Shown in pieces: positions 37,251-49,478 of a stretch of 64,000 nucleotides of DNA. Position 1 is the stretch's first letter; every line of letters starts with the position of its first letter. Origin of the DNA: Diogma glabrata (lineage: Eukaryota; Arthropoda; Insecta; Diptera; Cylindrotomidae). Location of the stretch: assembly GCA_963693315.1 (NCBI GenBank), contig OY856186.1:234779736-234843735 (forward strand). Reading direction: 5' to 3'. The notes beneath the pieces are model-generated. The model searched no databases. It saw only the letters and a list, made by a program, of their open reading frames with translations, and was not told the origin of the DNA. A program made the translations under genes and the position numbers.

Positions 37251-38027
37251 CAGTTCCATAAAGGATAATTTTATTATTGATGTTGTTAAATTTCAATAGA
37301 TCTATATCCATTTATATATATAGTTTAAAAAGTAATGTGTGTATATATACAGTAAAACTCGCTTTTAGCGTACACCATATATAAAGTACACTTGGTCTAT
37401 AGAGTACAGCAAGCATTTTTCTTACATCATATAAAAATTTTACGAACAAATTATCCTTCTTAAAAGGTACCTCGGCTTATAAGGTTATAACGTACACACG
37501 TTTAGTCCCGTGAACTATTTTTCTGTGTAATTTGCCCAGTTTATAAGGTACGAATAGAAAATAAGAATACAAAATAAACATAAAAATTTACGATATTTTA
37601 CGATATTTATTTTTTCTTTGAAATGTTTCTGCTTCCGTTCATTAATTTGTTGTGGTTCAAGGGTTAAAAATGCTATAGGTATACGACACGGCCCCAAATC
37701 CAATTAAAATGCAAGTGATGTTTGGCGGAAGTCCATCAAAAGAAGCTTTTCTCAAGTTAGGGTAATGTTTGGATTGTAGAAAAATTTCTTCGATTGTGCG
37801 CAATCGCTTAGAAATTGAAGCAGTTTGTTTGTTCATTGAAACGTAAAAAAATTAGATGTGTTAAATTTCACAAAGTAGAAGAAGCCGTTAAAAATGGATC
37901 AATATAATGAGCTCTGAAAATGTTCCTCTTAAAAATATTGCTCTACACTATAAAGTTCAAATTTAGGATTTTGTAAACTCTAGTGTATCGAACCTTAAAG
38001 ATAGAGCGAAAACCCTCTTAAGGCTTG

Positions 38028-38147
38028 AAGCCATATACAACAGAAACAGCATTTCATACAATTTTAAAGAAACATAATTTTTTTCTATCAAATTTGTATG
38101 AAATTCTGTTTCTGTTTCTGTTGTATGTGAATGCCCGTCTTTATATG
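38028..38147. mobile_element. Hairpin MITE, copy 2
   Basis: ACAACAGAAACAGCATTTCA pairs with TGAAATTCTGTTTCTGTTTC, and the right end GTATGTGAATGCCCG matches copy 1 at 9306-9423. Confidence 0.65.
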
Positions 38148-38374
38148 TCATTCATTTTATTTCGAAGTCGTGATAAAAAGTTAAAGAAACTACCATAAGC
38201 TATTGTTTCAAAAAAACTGGGATAACTACGATCGTATACTTCGACAGTATCTGATAAAAGGGAGTTTATTAGACACTTCAAACTAAATAGAATCTGAGTA
38301 CGATGATTTATAGAAATTCGAACAAATTTTTATTTTTGGTCTACCGGGGTGACGAAAATGCCTATTCCAGTCCC

Positions 38375-39484
38375 TGCTATTGACATATGTATATGAGCTA
38401 ACATGAGATATCACATAACACTGTGAGTGAGATACTACTAGCCAAGGTGTTATCTTAAGGGTGCTGCCAGATGAACTCTATTGTTATGGAATATATCTCG
38501 ATGATGGCACTCTATTTTGTTTTTTAAATAAAAAGTGTTATGTTATAAGAGTTACAATATGTGTCACAAAAGCACATAGATACCTGGTAAGATCTAATAA
38601 GCACAACAATATGCGTTCTGAGGTGTCGATGAACGCTTTTTTCCAACCTTAGTGGATCAAAGGCACTCGTGACTATTGATTCTGGCAAAGCATTCCATTT
38701 GTACGATGTATGGACAAAGAAATCTATCTTCATTTTATCACTATGACAGTGAGTGACCAGTAAAACACCATTGACCATTAACACGTAAAACAGGGTAAAA
38801 AATATAGTTGACGCATGATGGATCCGATTTCATCCGAGCACAGCTGGTGACAATATTTATAAAAAACAATGAGATCAGAGAATTAAGATTTGAAGTTAAG
38901 TTTCAATCACAACTCGTGTAGTACGTTTTTGAACAGAGTTCAAAAGAGTCAGGATGGAAACAGATGCAGCACCCCAAACTTGACAACAATGCTCCATACA
39001 AGGACGAATGTAGGACTTACAAATATGGAGTAATTAATATGGAGTGAAATATTTTTTACATCTATTGAGTACTGAGTTTTCTTGGTGCGCTCTTTGCCAT
39101 CGCCATTATATGATCGTTCTAGAGCAAGTCGATAGAAATTTTGACGACCAAAAAAATTTTTCACATACGTCTATTTGTTTGTCATACACACTAATCGAAA
39201 TATCTTTGGCAAACTCGGTCGTTGATTTGGCGAGTTAAAATTGAACATATTTCAGTCACCCCAATTGGCAACTTTTGCCAGGCTATCATTTACATTTATG
39301 GCAGCGTCTCTCTGGGTGGTCTTTATTCGTTCATGCATTTTCCCTTTTAAAGATAGGAAAACGAGCGATTTGTGCAGTGTACTATCATCTGCAAAATTAT
39401 TTATTGAGTTACTGGTGATTTTCATATGATATAAATTAAAAATAAAATGGTGACAAAACTAAGCCTTGGGGTACATCAGCGTTA
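38375..39484 (-). pseudogene. CR1-like non-LTR retrotransposon, RT to 3' end, degenerate
   Basis: Reading the minus strand from 39,484: VPQGLVLSPFYF (RT box), INNFADDSTLH (catalytic FADD box, about 39,390), NVNDSLAKVANWG, YKSYIRPCMEHCCQVWGAAS and LLNSVQKRT (about 38,990-38,930), and YKWNALPESIV with SVHRHL (about 38,690-38,640), then a 3' UTR shared with the copies near 13 and 17 kb. Several frameshifts separate the blocks. It is 5'-truncated within the RT. Confidence 0.8.
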
Positions 39485-40009
39485 ATTAATTAATTAAATG
39501 TATCGGTCGGTGATAAAGTTTTGAATAAACTACACAACTGCGGGGTTAAATCCGTAGGCTACGCGCTTGCTGATCAGGTGTGCAGCCCGGATTTGATCAA
39601 ATGCAAATTGACGACCAAATTGTAATTAAAGTGGAAAATATTATTCAACTTTGTCTTAAACAACAGAAAATTACTGATTATTTTTCAGTAAAAAATTGTC
39701 CATCGCAGCTTAATCTAAGTAGGCACATATTCAGACATTCTCATTCGAAAATATTAACATACATATGTTTATGTAGCGTCGGATTGATTAGCTGTAACAT
39801 AATTATTTTATGATAATGAATTGTTTTTAAACTATATGTTCCTATTTTTTTGTAATCGCTTTTATATCAATTAACATGTAGTAAATAATTTAATATGAAA
39901 TACAATGATATAATGAGAATAACAGGCAAATTTGCTTATGCTTTTTTAATTTTTATGGATATAACGTACGTGTATACCCTTATATCGATATAAGTATACC
40001 CTTATTTAC

Positions 40010-40528
40010 CCTTATAAAAAAAATCGAAAGAAATCGATTAAAAACGATTGAAAACGAATAGTTTTCTATCGTTTGCTATCCGTTTCGATCGGATTTAATC
40101 ATTTTAAACGCATAGACTGTATCTGCCAGATAGAAAACGCACCGTAATCTATCGTAACCTAAAAGATTTTTCAGTTTTCGGTTTCAATGGTTTTTCTACG
40201 ATAGAATTTCTATCGTAGTTAATAGTTTTGAATCTGAAGATCACGATTGAAATTTTTTTTGGTAAAATTGAAAAAGTTTTGAATCGTTTTCTATCCGACA
40301 TTACATATATAGCACCAATCGTAGCTTATCGTATTTTCCCGTCATTAGATTTCTATCGGGCTGAATCTGAAATTTACGATTGAGATGTTTTCAGGAGAAA
40401 TCAACCAATCGTAATCTATCGTTATCTATACGATTTTTTAGTTTTCGGTTTCAATGGTTTTTTTACGATGGAATTTCTATCGTAGTTAATCGTTTTAAAT
40501 CTGAAGATCACGACTTGAAATTTTTTGG
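40010..40528 (+). repeat. CGATAG-rich dispersed repeat, copies 2 and 3
   Basis: Two direct copies of a segment with TTTTCGGTTTCAATGG, ACGATAGAATTTCTATCGTA and GAATCTGAAGATCACGA lie at about 40,140-40,280 and 40,400-40,528. The block is an inverted partner of 36,935-37,250 and abuts the (TA)n array. Confidence 0.7.
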
Positions 40529-41888
<1,360 letters not shown>

Positions 41889-41903
<15 letters not shown>

Positions 41904-41925
41904 CACCTGGGCCGAAACTAAGGAA
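41889..41925 (+). other. Candidate primer-binding sites
   Basis: Two TGG-starting sequences fit a tRNA 3' end complement: TGGCACTCGCAATACACC at 41,890 and TGGGCCGAAACTAAGG at 41,908. Which one is used depends on the true LTR end. The primer tRNA was not identified. Confidence 0.3.
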
Positions 41926-42193
41926 CCCTTATAGTAAACCAGTTTGGTTTACGTGATTTCGTATAACAGTAGCGGTGAAAACCAGTTATTGTGATTTTCT
42001 TTTGGCGCAATTTTGATTTGGGTGTGGTACACAACCAGTTTTGGATTTTTTTTTGTTGTTGGTGTTTTTTTATTGAGATTTTTTTTTGATAAACCAATCC
42101 TGGTTTTTATAATTGAATTTTATACATATATCATATATTTTATATATTATATTTGTGTATATATATTTCGTAATAAGTTTAAATATATAACAA

Positions 42194-42901
42194 ATGCACA
42201 CAATCAGGAATTTTGGCTCGATTAGGAGCAAACGTCGTCCGGGACCAGGAGAGTTGGGCCAGGCAGCGGTCAAGCCGGGTGTGAATGAGGTGCATGAAGT
42301 GATGCATGAGATTGTGAGGCAAGTTATGAATGTGGTGAATGAGAGGGAGAAGGAAAAAATGAATGCAGAACTGAATGAGAAAAGGAATGAAATATATTTG
42401 GAATTGATGAATGATATAATGTATGAGCAGTATGAACTGATGATAGATGTAGTGATAAGTGAGATTGTGAATGAGGAGATAAATGAGTTGGTAGATGAGG
42501 TAGTGCATGAAGTAGAGGAAATGAATGAGGAAGTGAATGAGATGAATGAGAGAAGAAAGGTAACGTTTATGGAATTAATGGATGACATAGTGATTGAGCA
42601 GTATGAGGAGGTGATGGGTGAAATGATAAATGAGATAGCGGATGAAGTGATGGATGCGCGAGAGAGATATCGGTTGAGGAGGCTAGAGAGGGATAGAAAA
42701 AGGTGGAGAGAGAAGAAGAACAGGAGGAAGGTACAGAAGGCGGCGTGGTTGGAAGAAGAGGTGGAGTTCTCTTCAGTCATGCACGTTTATGCGGAGACAT
42801 TGGCTGAGGAGAGCGCCATCTTCGAATCCAACCACAGGAAGGAGAACCCTCGACGGTGGTTGGGACCACAAGTGGCCCCGGGAAATTGTGTGCATATTTG
42901 A
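42194..42901 (+). CDS. Accessory ORF of unknown function upstream of gag (235 residues)
   Basis: The ATG is at 42,194, about 290 bases after the LTR, and the frame is open for 235 codons in otherwise AT-rich, stop-rich sequence. The protein is very rich in Glu, Met, Val and Asn and predicted helical. The middle contains two related segments, YLELMNDIMYEQYELM (about residue 64) and FMELMDDIVIEQYEEV (about residue 124), suggesting a tandem duplication. It is followed by a basic stretch, YRLRRLERDRKRWREKKNRR (residues about 160-180), that could bind RNA or act as a nuclear signal. The C-terminus is not similar to gag. I recognise no family. It could be a captured host segment or an element-specific accessory protein. 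It has no stop codons or frameshifts, unlike pol. Confidence 0.6.
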   Translation: MHTIRNFGSIRSKRRPGPGELGQAAVKPGVNEVHEVMHEIVRQVMNVVNEREKEKMNAELNEKRNEIYLELMNDIMYEQYELMIDVVISEIVNEEINELVDEVVHEVEEMNEEVNEMNERRKVTFMELMDDIVIEQYEEVMGEMINEIADEVMDARERYRLRRLERDRKRWREKKNRRKVQKAAWLEEEVEFSSVMHVYAETLAEESAIFESNHRKENPRRWLGPQVAPGNCVHI

Positions 42902-44780
42902 AAACTTTTATTTTTTTTTGTATTTGGGAAAAAAAAACCGATTTGGGTCCACATTTTTTTTTTTAATTTTTTTTTGGTGGTACTATTGTAGTTTTAATTG
43001 TAAATAGTTGTACATAGTAGGTTAATTGTGGTATAATTGTACATATTTGTTCATATTTCTGTATATAGGTAGCGGTTGTAGTGGTCAGAGTAGGATATTA
43101 TGTTACAATATCGAAGTATTTTATCTCTTGGTGAGATGAAATTGAGAAACCAAACCGATGAAACGATTTAGCCATTTGAACTTTTTGTGTGTAGCAAATA
43201 ATTAGATCTCGAATCTGATGCTCGTTTTAACGATGCATTTTGGCCTGCGTGAAATACAGACATGATTTTAATTTCTTTACCACTAATGGCTATAATCGGT
43301 GAAAATCTTGTTTTGGTTGTGGTAGATTCGAACTACTTTTTAATTCGCGATTAAAATATTGTACATTCCACTACAGTTGAGCGTTTGTAGATGTAAAAGG
43401 GGGGAAGTTAGAATTAATTGAATGTTTTTTTGGTTGTTAATTTTTTTTTGTTGTTGTATAACGATTACAAGTGTGTAATAATTAAATCTTTTCCCAGCGG
43501 TAGGCCTAAAAAGCCATCCATGGGGCTTATCCCCTTAATATGCTTATGTTCTTAGATCGCCTCTGTCCATTATGGACATGCGATCGAAGTTCATTGGTCT
43601 CTTCTCTTCGTTTCAGAAGGAGTTTTCTGGTGATAAGGGAATGACTACTGCTGTGTTTGTACTTAGGTGCAAACCAGTAGTACCATTCCCTGCACAGAAG
43701 CTTCTTTAACGAAATGAAGAGGAGAACCAATCTATTTTTTTTATCAGGATCGAGGCTTCACCTCACACAACTTCAAAAATTTTTTCCACTTTTACATTTA
43801 GCTTACAATAGACAATTTTCATGGAGTTTGGGATTTGAAGTCTGGTGTTCGGGAGCGTTCTTCGGTTATGGCATTAGTTTAATGATAATTTATTTTTAGG
43901 TAGAACAACCGCAGCTGGGTCAGTAGAAATGGGCCTAGGGTCTAATCGTGACAGTTGCGATTGTTTTTGTTAGGTTGGGGAGATACTGTTCTGTAGAATC
44001 TGGTCGTTAGGGGCTTTTCTAGTCGGTTCTCACATGCATTGTTGGAGTGGGCTCGCGAACGCGGGAATTCAATTACTAAATAAAATGGTCATTGTAACCA
44101 TACTTACTTTTATATTGTCTCCAGACGAATCTTGATTTTGGGAATCTCTTATCTTATATTAAATAAAAAAATAAATTAAATCAAAACAATAAATTTTTGA
44201 GAATAAATAAATAAAAATTTTTTATTAAATAAATTAAATTTTTAGGAATAAATAATTTTAAGTAAATACAATTTTTTTTCCGTAAATAAGCAAATACATC
44301 CAGATTTAAATAAATATTTTTTGATTTTTTTTAAAAAAATAAATAAATATTCTGAAGGTAAGACGGTGCATCCAATAAATAAGCATTTTTTTAAAATATT
44401 TTTATTTTTTTTAAATTTAAATAAATAAATATTTTCCCCTAGGGGTGCTATCGTCAATAAATAATTTTAGGTACTTATCATTCTGAATTTCAGCATATCT
44501 GAAATTTAATAAATAAATTATATTTTACATATACAATATTTTAGGAATTTTTGTGAAAGGTGAAGCAACATTGAGAACAACCATAAGTTCGTTCGTTCTT
44601 TTAGTAAATTTGGTTTTTACAATATTTTTTGTGTTTTTTTTTTGAATTGGGCGTTCGTTGTTTTTTTTCCGTTTTTGCGTTTTTCATTTTTCCATCGTAC
44701 TAACTACATTTGTTTTGGGGAATTGGTTTTGATATTGTTGTCGTTTGCGAGTTCATAATTTTTCGGGTTTTACCATCAAA
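42902..44780. other. Long non-coding stretch between the accessory ORF and gag
   Basis: No recognisable gene in 1.9 kb. 44,150-44,540 is dominated by AAATAAAT-type repeats. A GGGGCTTATCCCC palindrome is at about 43,523. For a gypsy element this leader is unusually long. Confidence 0.5.
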
Positions 44781-46640
44781 ATGTCAAACCAACTAGACGT
44801 TGACCATCCGTTCTATGGTTTGGAACCCACCGAACTACAGATCGAATGTCTGGTTCGGGGTGTGAACTTCAGGGGGAACAATTGGGCAGAGGACTTTGCA
44901 ATACCACAATTGGGTCCATCACTCCAAGCTGAACACATACACAATAGTCCAGCATTAGTACAACCGCAATTATCATTAAATTATCCATCAGTACCACAGG
45001 TACAACCACCACCATTATATCCACAAGCTCCACTTACAGCACCACCACCATACAACCAACCTCCTCAGGTATGGCGTGACGCGGCTCCAGCGTTAGCACC
45101 AGTGGAGTACCGAGGGGTTTGTGGGAACAATTTGAGTCGTTATGACTCAAATTGGGTTCCAACCTTCACAGGAGATGGTCACTCTCCTGATGTTCATGAG
45201 TTTGTTCACAGAGTGGAGGCGGCTGCCAGGAGGGACCGTGTGAATTGGGACGACCTTAGGTCTATCGTTCCACGGTATCTCAAGGGAGCTGCCGACAGAT
45301 ACTATCTGAATTTAACTCATGAATATGAGGTGGTGACCTATCCAGTGTTAAGGGAGGGACTCCTACAAACCTTCGGTACGCTCACTGATGATAAGGCGAT
45401 CTTGCGCGTTCTTCTGAACCGCAAACAAAAGTCAAAGGAGAGCGTGTATGAGTACCTAGTGGAGATTGGTTCGTTGAACCGTCGTTTAGCACGTCCATTT
45501 GCTGACCGTGAAATGCTAGAGATTGCTCGGGAGGGACTGAGTGTGGAGCTCAAGAATGCTACACTAGCAGCAACAATACATTCTATTGATGAACTTCGGA
45601 CTTTATGTCAGAAGTTTGAACGTTTGTGGTCCACACCAGTTCCGACCAGAACATCAAATTTAAGAACTAGCGAGCTACAGCAGATGGATGATTATGAGGT
45701 GGATGTTGAACCAGAACGAGATGGATATATTGAAACGATGGATTCAACACAGTTCGAACAACAGCACGAAGAAGGCGACGAGAGATGTAGCGACGCAGGA
45801 CGATCGGCAACCACCAATGAAACCCGAATAAAATCATCAAATACATTTAATTTCCCATCATTACATCGAACGTATTTTAGACGTCTGGAACGTAACATCA
45901 GATATTGGAGGATGAGGAAATTATTTCGTAAAGCTTGTATTTCATCTATCCTTTCAGAAACAAAGGATCCTCGGCCGCGACTAACAATAAAAATTTTGGA
46001 CAAACATATTTCAGGACTATTGGATAGTGGAGCGTCAATCACTATACTTGGAAGAAATTCCTTGGAATTATTGGAATCATCAGGTACAACTTACCGTAAA
46101 TACACTTCGTGTATTCGTACGGCGGATGGTACTGCAACAAAAATTTTTGGCTATATTGAAATTCCAATAACTGTGAATGGCTCCACTAAACCAATGCGGT
46201 TCCATATAGTCCCTGGATTGCGAGAAGAGCTCTACCTGGGCATAGATTTCTGGGAGAAATTCGGTATTGTTCCTTCTTTTGTTAGTGAACTGACTCGCAC
46301 AGAGCTACAAACTTTTAATACACATAACCTCACCACTGATCAGCAACATGAACTGGATATGATCAAGGATTCTTTCCCGTCATTTGAAGTGTCTGGGCTC
46401 GGAAAGACTTCTTTGGTTGAACATGTCATCGATGTTGGTAATAGTGCACCTGTTAAACAGAGACACTATCCCACATCGCCGGCTGTTCAACTAAAGGTCT
46501 ATGCCGAACTTGACCGAATGCTTCAAATGGGCGTGATCGAAGAGTCTAACAGTTCTTGGTGCTCGCCAGTGGTTTTGGTACAAAAAGAATCTGGTAAAAA
46601 CAGATTATGTATTGATATTGCCGTCGTGTCAATTCACTAA
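44781..46640 (+). CDS. Gypsy gag-protease and start of RT
   Basis: The ATG at 44,781 follows AAA, a good context; an earlier in-frame TTG is unlikely. A Pro/Gln-rich N-terminus precedes a retrotransposon gag domain (about residues 125-290: FTGDGHSPDVHEFVHRVEAA, LKGAADRYYLNL, REMLEIAREGL). No CCHC zinc knuckle is present; an Arg-rich stretch (RRLERNIRYWRMRKLFRK) precedes the protease instead. The aspartic protease motif is GLLDSGASITILG (about residue 422). The frame runs into the RT N-terminus (MGVIEESNSSWCSPVVLVQK), then shifts near 46,615, where pol continues in another frame. Confidence 0.88.
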   Translation: MSNQLDVDHPFYGLEPTELQIECLVRGVNFRGNNWAEDFAIPQLGPSLQAEHIHNSPALVQPQLSLNYPSVPQVQPPPLYPQAPLTAPPPYNQPPQVWRDAAPALAPVEYRGVCGNNLSRYDSNWVPTFTGDGHSPDVHEFVHRVEAAARRDRVNWDDLRSIVPRYLKGAADRYYLNLTHEYEVVTYPVLREGLLQTFGTLTDDKAILRVLLNRKQKSKESVYEYLVEIGSLNRRLARPFADREMLEIAREGLSVELKNATLAATIHSIDELRTLCQKFERLWSTPVPTRTSNLRTSELQQMDDYEVDVEPERDGYIETMDSTQFEQQHEEGDERCSDAGRSATTNETRIKSSNTFNFPSLHRTYFRRLERNIRYWRMRKLFRKACISSILSETKDPRPRLTIKILDKHISGLLDSGASITILGRNSLELLESSGTTYRKYTSCIRTADGTATKIFGYIEIPITVNGSTKPMRFHIVPGLREELYLGIDFWEKFGIVPSFVSELTRTELQTFNTHNLTTDQQHELDMIKDSFPSFEVSGLGKTSLVEHVIDVGNSAPVKQRHYPTSPAVQLKVYAELDRMLQMGVIEESNSSWCSPVVLVQKESGKNRLCIDIAVVSIH

Positions 46641-47975
46641 CGAAAAAGGACGCTTACCCACTTTCCTTGATTGATGGCTTACTAGGTCGTCTATATAGCA
46701 CAAAGTACATTTCAAGTATTGATCTCAAAGATGCTTTCTGGCAGATTCCTCTGGCAGAAGCATCTAGAGACAAGACAGCCTTCACAGTGCCTGGTCGTCC
46801 ATTGTATCAATTCCGGGTTATGCCCTTTGGATTGTGCAATGCTCCCCAGACAATGTGTCGGCTAATGCACAAAGTGATACCACATCAATTTCACGAAAAT
46901 GTCTTTGTTTATTTAGATGATCTATTGGTAGTCTCTTCCACGTTCCAGGAACATATGGAATTGCTGTCCAAAGTCTCTTCATTGTTAAGAGCGGCTGGGT
47001 TAACCATAAACCTCAAGAAAAGCAAATTTGTTCTGAGAGAGGTGAAATACTTAGGATTTTTGGTTGGTGAAGATGGTCTTCGAACAGACCCTGACAAGGT
47101 AAGGGCTGTAGCAGAGTATCCAGCTCCATCTACAGTTAAACAAATACGTAGACTATTAGGAATGGCTGGTTGGTACCAACGTTTCATACCAAATTATGCA
47201 AGCGTGGTATCACCGATTACGGACTTATTAAAGAAAAGTTCTGGAAAATTGAAATGGACATTGGAAGCGCAAGCTGCTTTCGAAAATTTAAAACGATTGC
47301 TGACTACAGCACCAGTATTAATTAACCCTGATTATAATAAAGAGTTCTTTATTAGATGCGATGCGAGTCTGACAGGGATAGGTAGTGTACTGTATCAGAT
47401 CGACGAGGACGGACAAGAGTGTCCGATAGCCTTCATGTCGAAGAAACTGAACAAAGCTCAGAGAAATTACTCAGTTTCTGAGCTGGAATGTCTTGCGGCA
47501 ATTCTGAGTGTGAAGAAATTCAGGGGCTATGTTGAAGGTCACCGATTTACAATTGTGACTGATCACTCAAGTCTGAAGTGGCTTATGTCACAGAAAGACT
47601 TGAGTGGTCGTCTGGCTAGGTGGAGCCTAAAACTCCAACATATGGATTTTACCATTGTCCACCAAAAAGGTACCCAAAACATAGTCCCTGATGCTCTATC
47701 TCGTCTTTATGACGATACACACGAGGAATTGACGGAAGCATTAACACATCACATTAACGACATTAAAATCGACAATGAAGGTTATCGGCACAATGAATAT
47801 ACGGATATGATAGCTAAAGTTCAATCATCACCAAAGGACTTTCCTTCAGTCAAAGTCGTGGATGATAAGCTATACATTCGTATTGAGCCAAGACCTGATG
47901 CAATACCTAACGATGTTCCTGTGTGGAAACTCGGTACCAAAACCGATGACTTCAAACACGATTCAGAAACATCAT
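46620..47975 (+). pseudogene. Gypsy pol: RT and RNase H segment, frameshifted at both ends
   Basis: This continues the RT after a frame change just after LCID (about 46,615). It holds ISSIDLKDAFWQIPLAE (first catalytic Asp), MPFGLCNAPQTM, VFVYLDDLLVVS (catalytic YLDD, about 46,910) and KYLGFLVGEDGLRTDP, then RNase H: FFIRCDASLTGIGSVLYQ, YSVSELECLAAI, FTIVTDHSSLKWL and PDALSRLY. A second frameshift occurs near 47,932 in AAACTCGGTACC, before the integrase zinc finger. Catalytic residues appear intact, so only the frame changes disable it. Confidence 0.88.
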
Positions 47976-48528
47976 GATGATAGTACTGCTGCTCATGGGG
48001 GTGTTAAAAAGACTTTAGAATTACTTCGACGTCCTTATTATTGGCCGGGCATGGCGTCGCAGGTACACAACTATGTTGTGTCCTGTGACACATGTAAACA
48101 AACAAAAGCCACGAATCAGATATTGCGTCCTCCGATGCAATATCAATTCGAAACAGCACGTCCATGGCAGAGAGTCTATATAGATTTTTTGGGACCGTAT
48201 CCTCGTTCTACACTTGGGAATACGGTGTTATTGATAGTTCTGGATCATGCTACGAAGTTTGTACTACTGAAACCGCTTAGAAACGCAACTTCACCGAAGG
48301 TGAATGCTTTTCTAAGGAATGAAGTGTTTCTTACATATGGGGTACCAGAGTTTCTGCACAGTGACAATGGCAAACAGTTTACTAGTAGGAACTTTCAAAA
48401 TCTTTTGTCAGATTTCGGCATTAAACACATTAGGACCGGTGTCTATAGTCCTCAAAGCAACGCGTCAGAGCGGGTCAATAGGTCAGTTCTAGCAGCAATT
48501 CGAGCGTTCATAAAAGGTCAACATACCA
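47933..48528 (+). pseudogene. Gypsy integrase, N-terminal and catalytic part, cut by BEL
   Basis: The HHCC zinc finger (HDDSTAAHGGVKKTLELL ... CDTCKQTK) is followed by the catalytic core: YIDFLGPYPRS, FLHSDNGKQFTS and QSNASERVNR give the D, D and E. At 48,529 the reading frame enters the BEL LTR. The rest of the integrase is at 55,127-55,604, and the TACCA TSD lies in the codons at the break. Confidence 0.85.
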
Positions 48529-48967
48529 TGTTCGGGAACGTAATAAATTATGTAAACACAGTTGATTGCATCACACGTCGTTCTAATTTTTGATGTTTCG
48601 TTGAATTGTTTTGTTTGCTTATCGGGCAATATTTTTTATAAAAAGTTTCAATTCAATTAAAAAGAAAACATCATCTTGTAATTTGATTTACTTTTTCACT
48701 TCGATTTTGGTTTTTGACTGTGAAGCATTCAACTGGGATTCGGTAAATAATCATTATACAAATATTTCAAATAAATAATTAATTAAAAATAATATATATA
48801 TAATTAAACTTGTTTGATTCTATAAACAAAATTAAATACTTAAATAAATTGTTAATAAAGTTTTATTGTGAACATTTAAATTAATTGGTGTTTTTTAATT
48901 GATAAATATTTAAGACTTTTGTTATATATTTTTTTGTAAATGGTGTCGAGGACTGCATCAGCTTACA
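48529..48967 (+). repeat. BEL 5' LTR (439 bp)
   Basis: It matches the 3' LTR except for a 207-base segment (48,600-48,806) absent from the 3' copy and at least one substitution (AAGACTTTT against AATACTTTT). Confidence 0.9.
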
Positions 48968-48985
48968 TTTGGCGCTAAAACAGGC
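48968..48985 (+). other. BEL primer-binding site
   Basis: TTTGGCGCTAAAACAGGC directly follows the 5' LTR and has the TGGCGC core usual for BEL/Pao elements. The primer tRNA is not determined. Confidence 0.6.
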
Positions 48986-49478
48986 TTCAAACAGGATCCA
49001 GACCGCTACGTAATAAAACATCTTTCATTTGGGAAACAAAATAGTTGGACCTCGTGGGAAATTGGATTCTGTATATATTTAATTTATGCCAACATTTATT
49101 CATTGACAACTTTAGTAAATCAACTGTAATAGGAACAGCGTTTATTAAGCAACATTTGGGAATTATATCAACTTAATTGGAGGTTGTTGGTCAAAATTTG
49201 TTTCATCTAATTTGAAGAGTTTTATTTATACAACAACGTATCATCATTACGGTCATTGGAACAGTTTTTAAATCACGTGAGTCCTTTAAATTTATTATAT
49301 GGACATTATTATTATTTTTGAAAAAAGTTTTAAATATTTTTTACGGTTAATCGATTAATTAATAATTCACATACACATACACTTATTTATGAACGATTAA
49401 ATAAGTTGAAGATCATTCAAGTTAAATAAATATTACGGTTTAATTGTATATTAAAAAAAATTAATTTGTCGTGTTACA
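48986..49478. other. BEL untranslated leader
   Basis: Nothing coding. It leads to the gag ATG at 49,479 (context TTACAATGG). Confidence 0.6.

Larger units (their letters stand above)
37350..39740 (+). mobile_element. pogo/Tigger-like element remains, interrupted
   Basis: The left end reads TA-CAGTAAAACTCGC with an AGGTACCTCGGCTTATAAGG-like subterminal sequence, as in Tigger elements. Near 39,580-39,735 the plus strand encodes a fragment ending QQKITDYFS, which resembles the C-terminal PCNA-box-like tail of pogo-family transposases. In between, a CR1-like copy (38,375-39,484, minus) and a hairpin MITE (38,028-38,147) are inserted. The right inverted repeat was not found, so the two pieces may not come from one element. 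Confidence 0.4.

Noticed and set aside
42070..42780. 236-residue Ser/Ile-rich frame on the minus strand
   Set aside because: It is the antisense shadow of the accessory ORF at 42,194-42,901; repeated GAA/GAT/ATG codons read backwards give TTC/ATC/CAT without stops.
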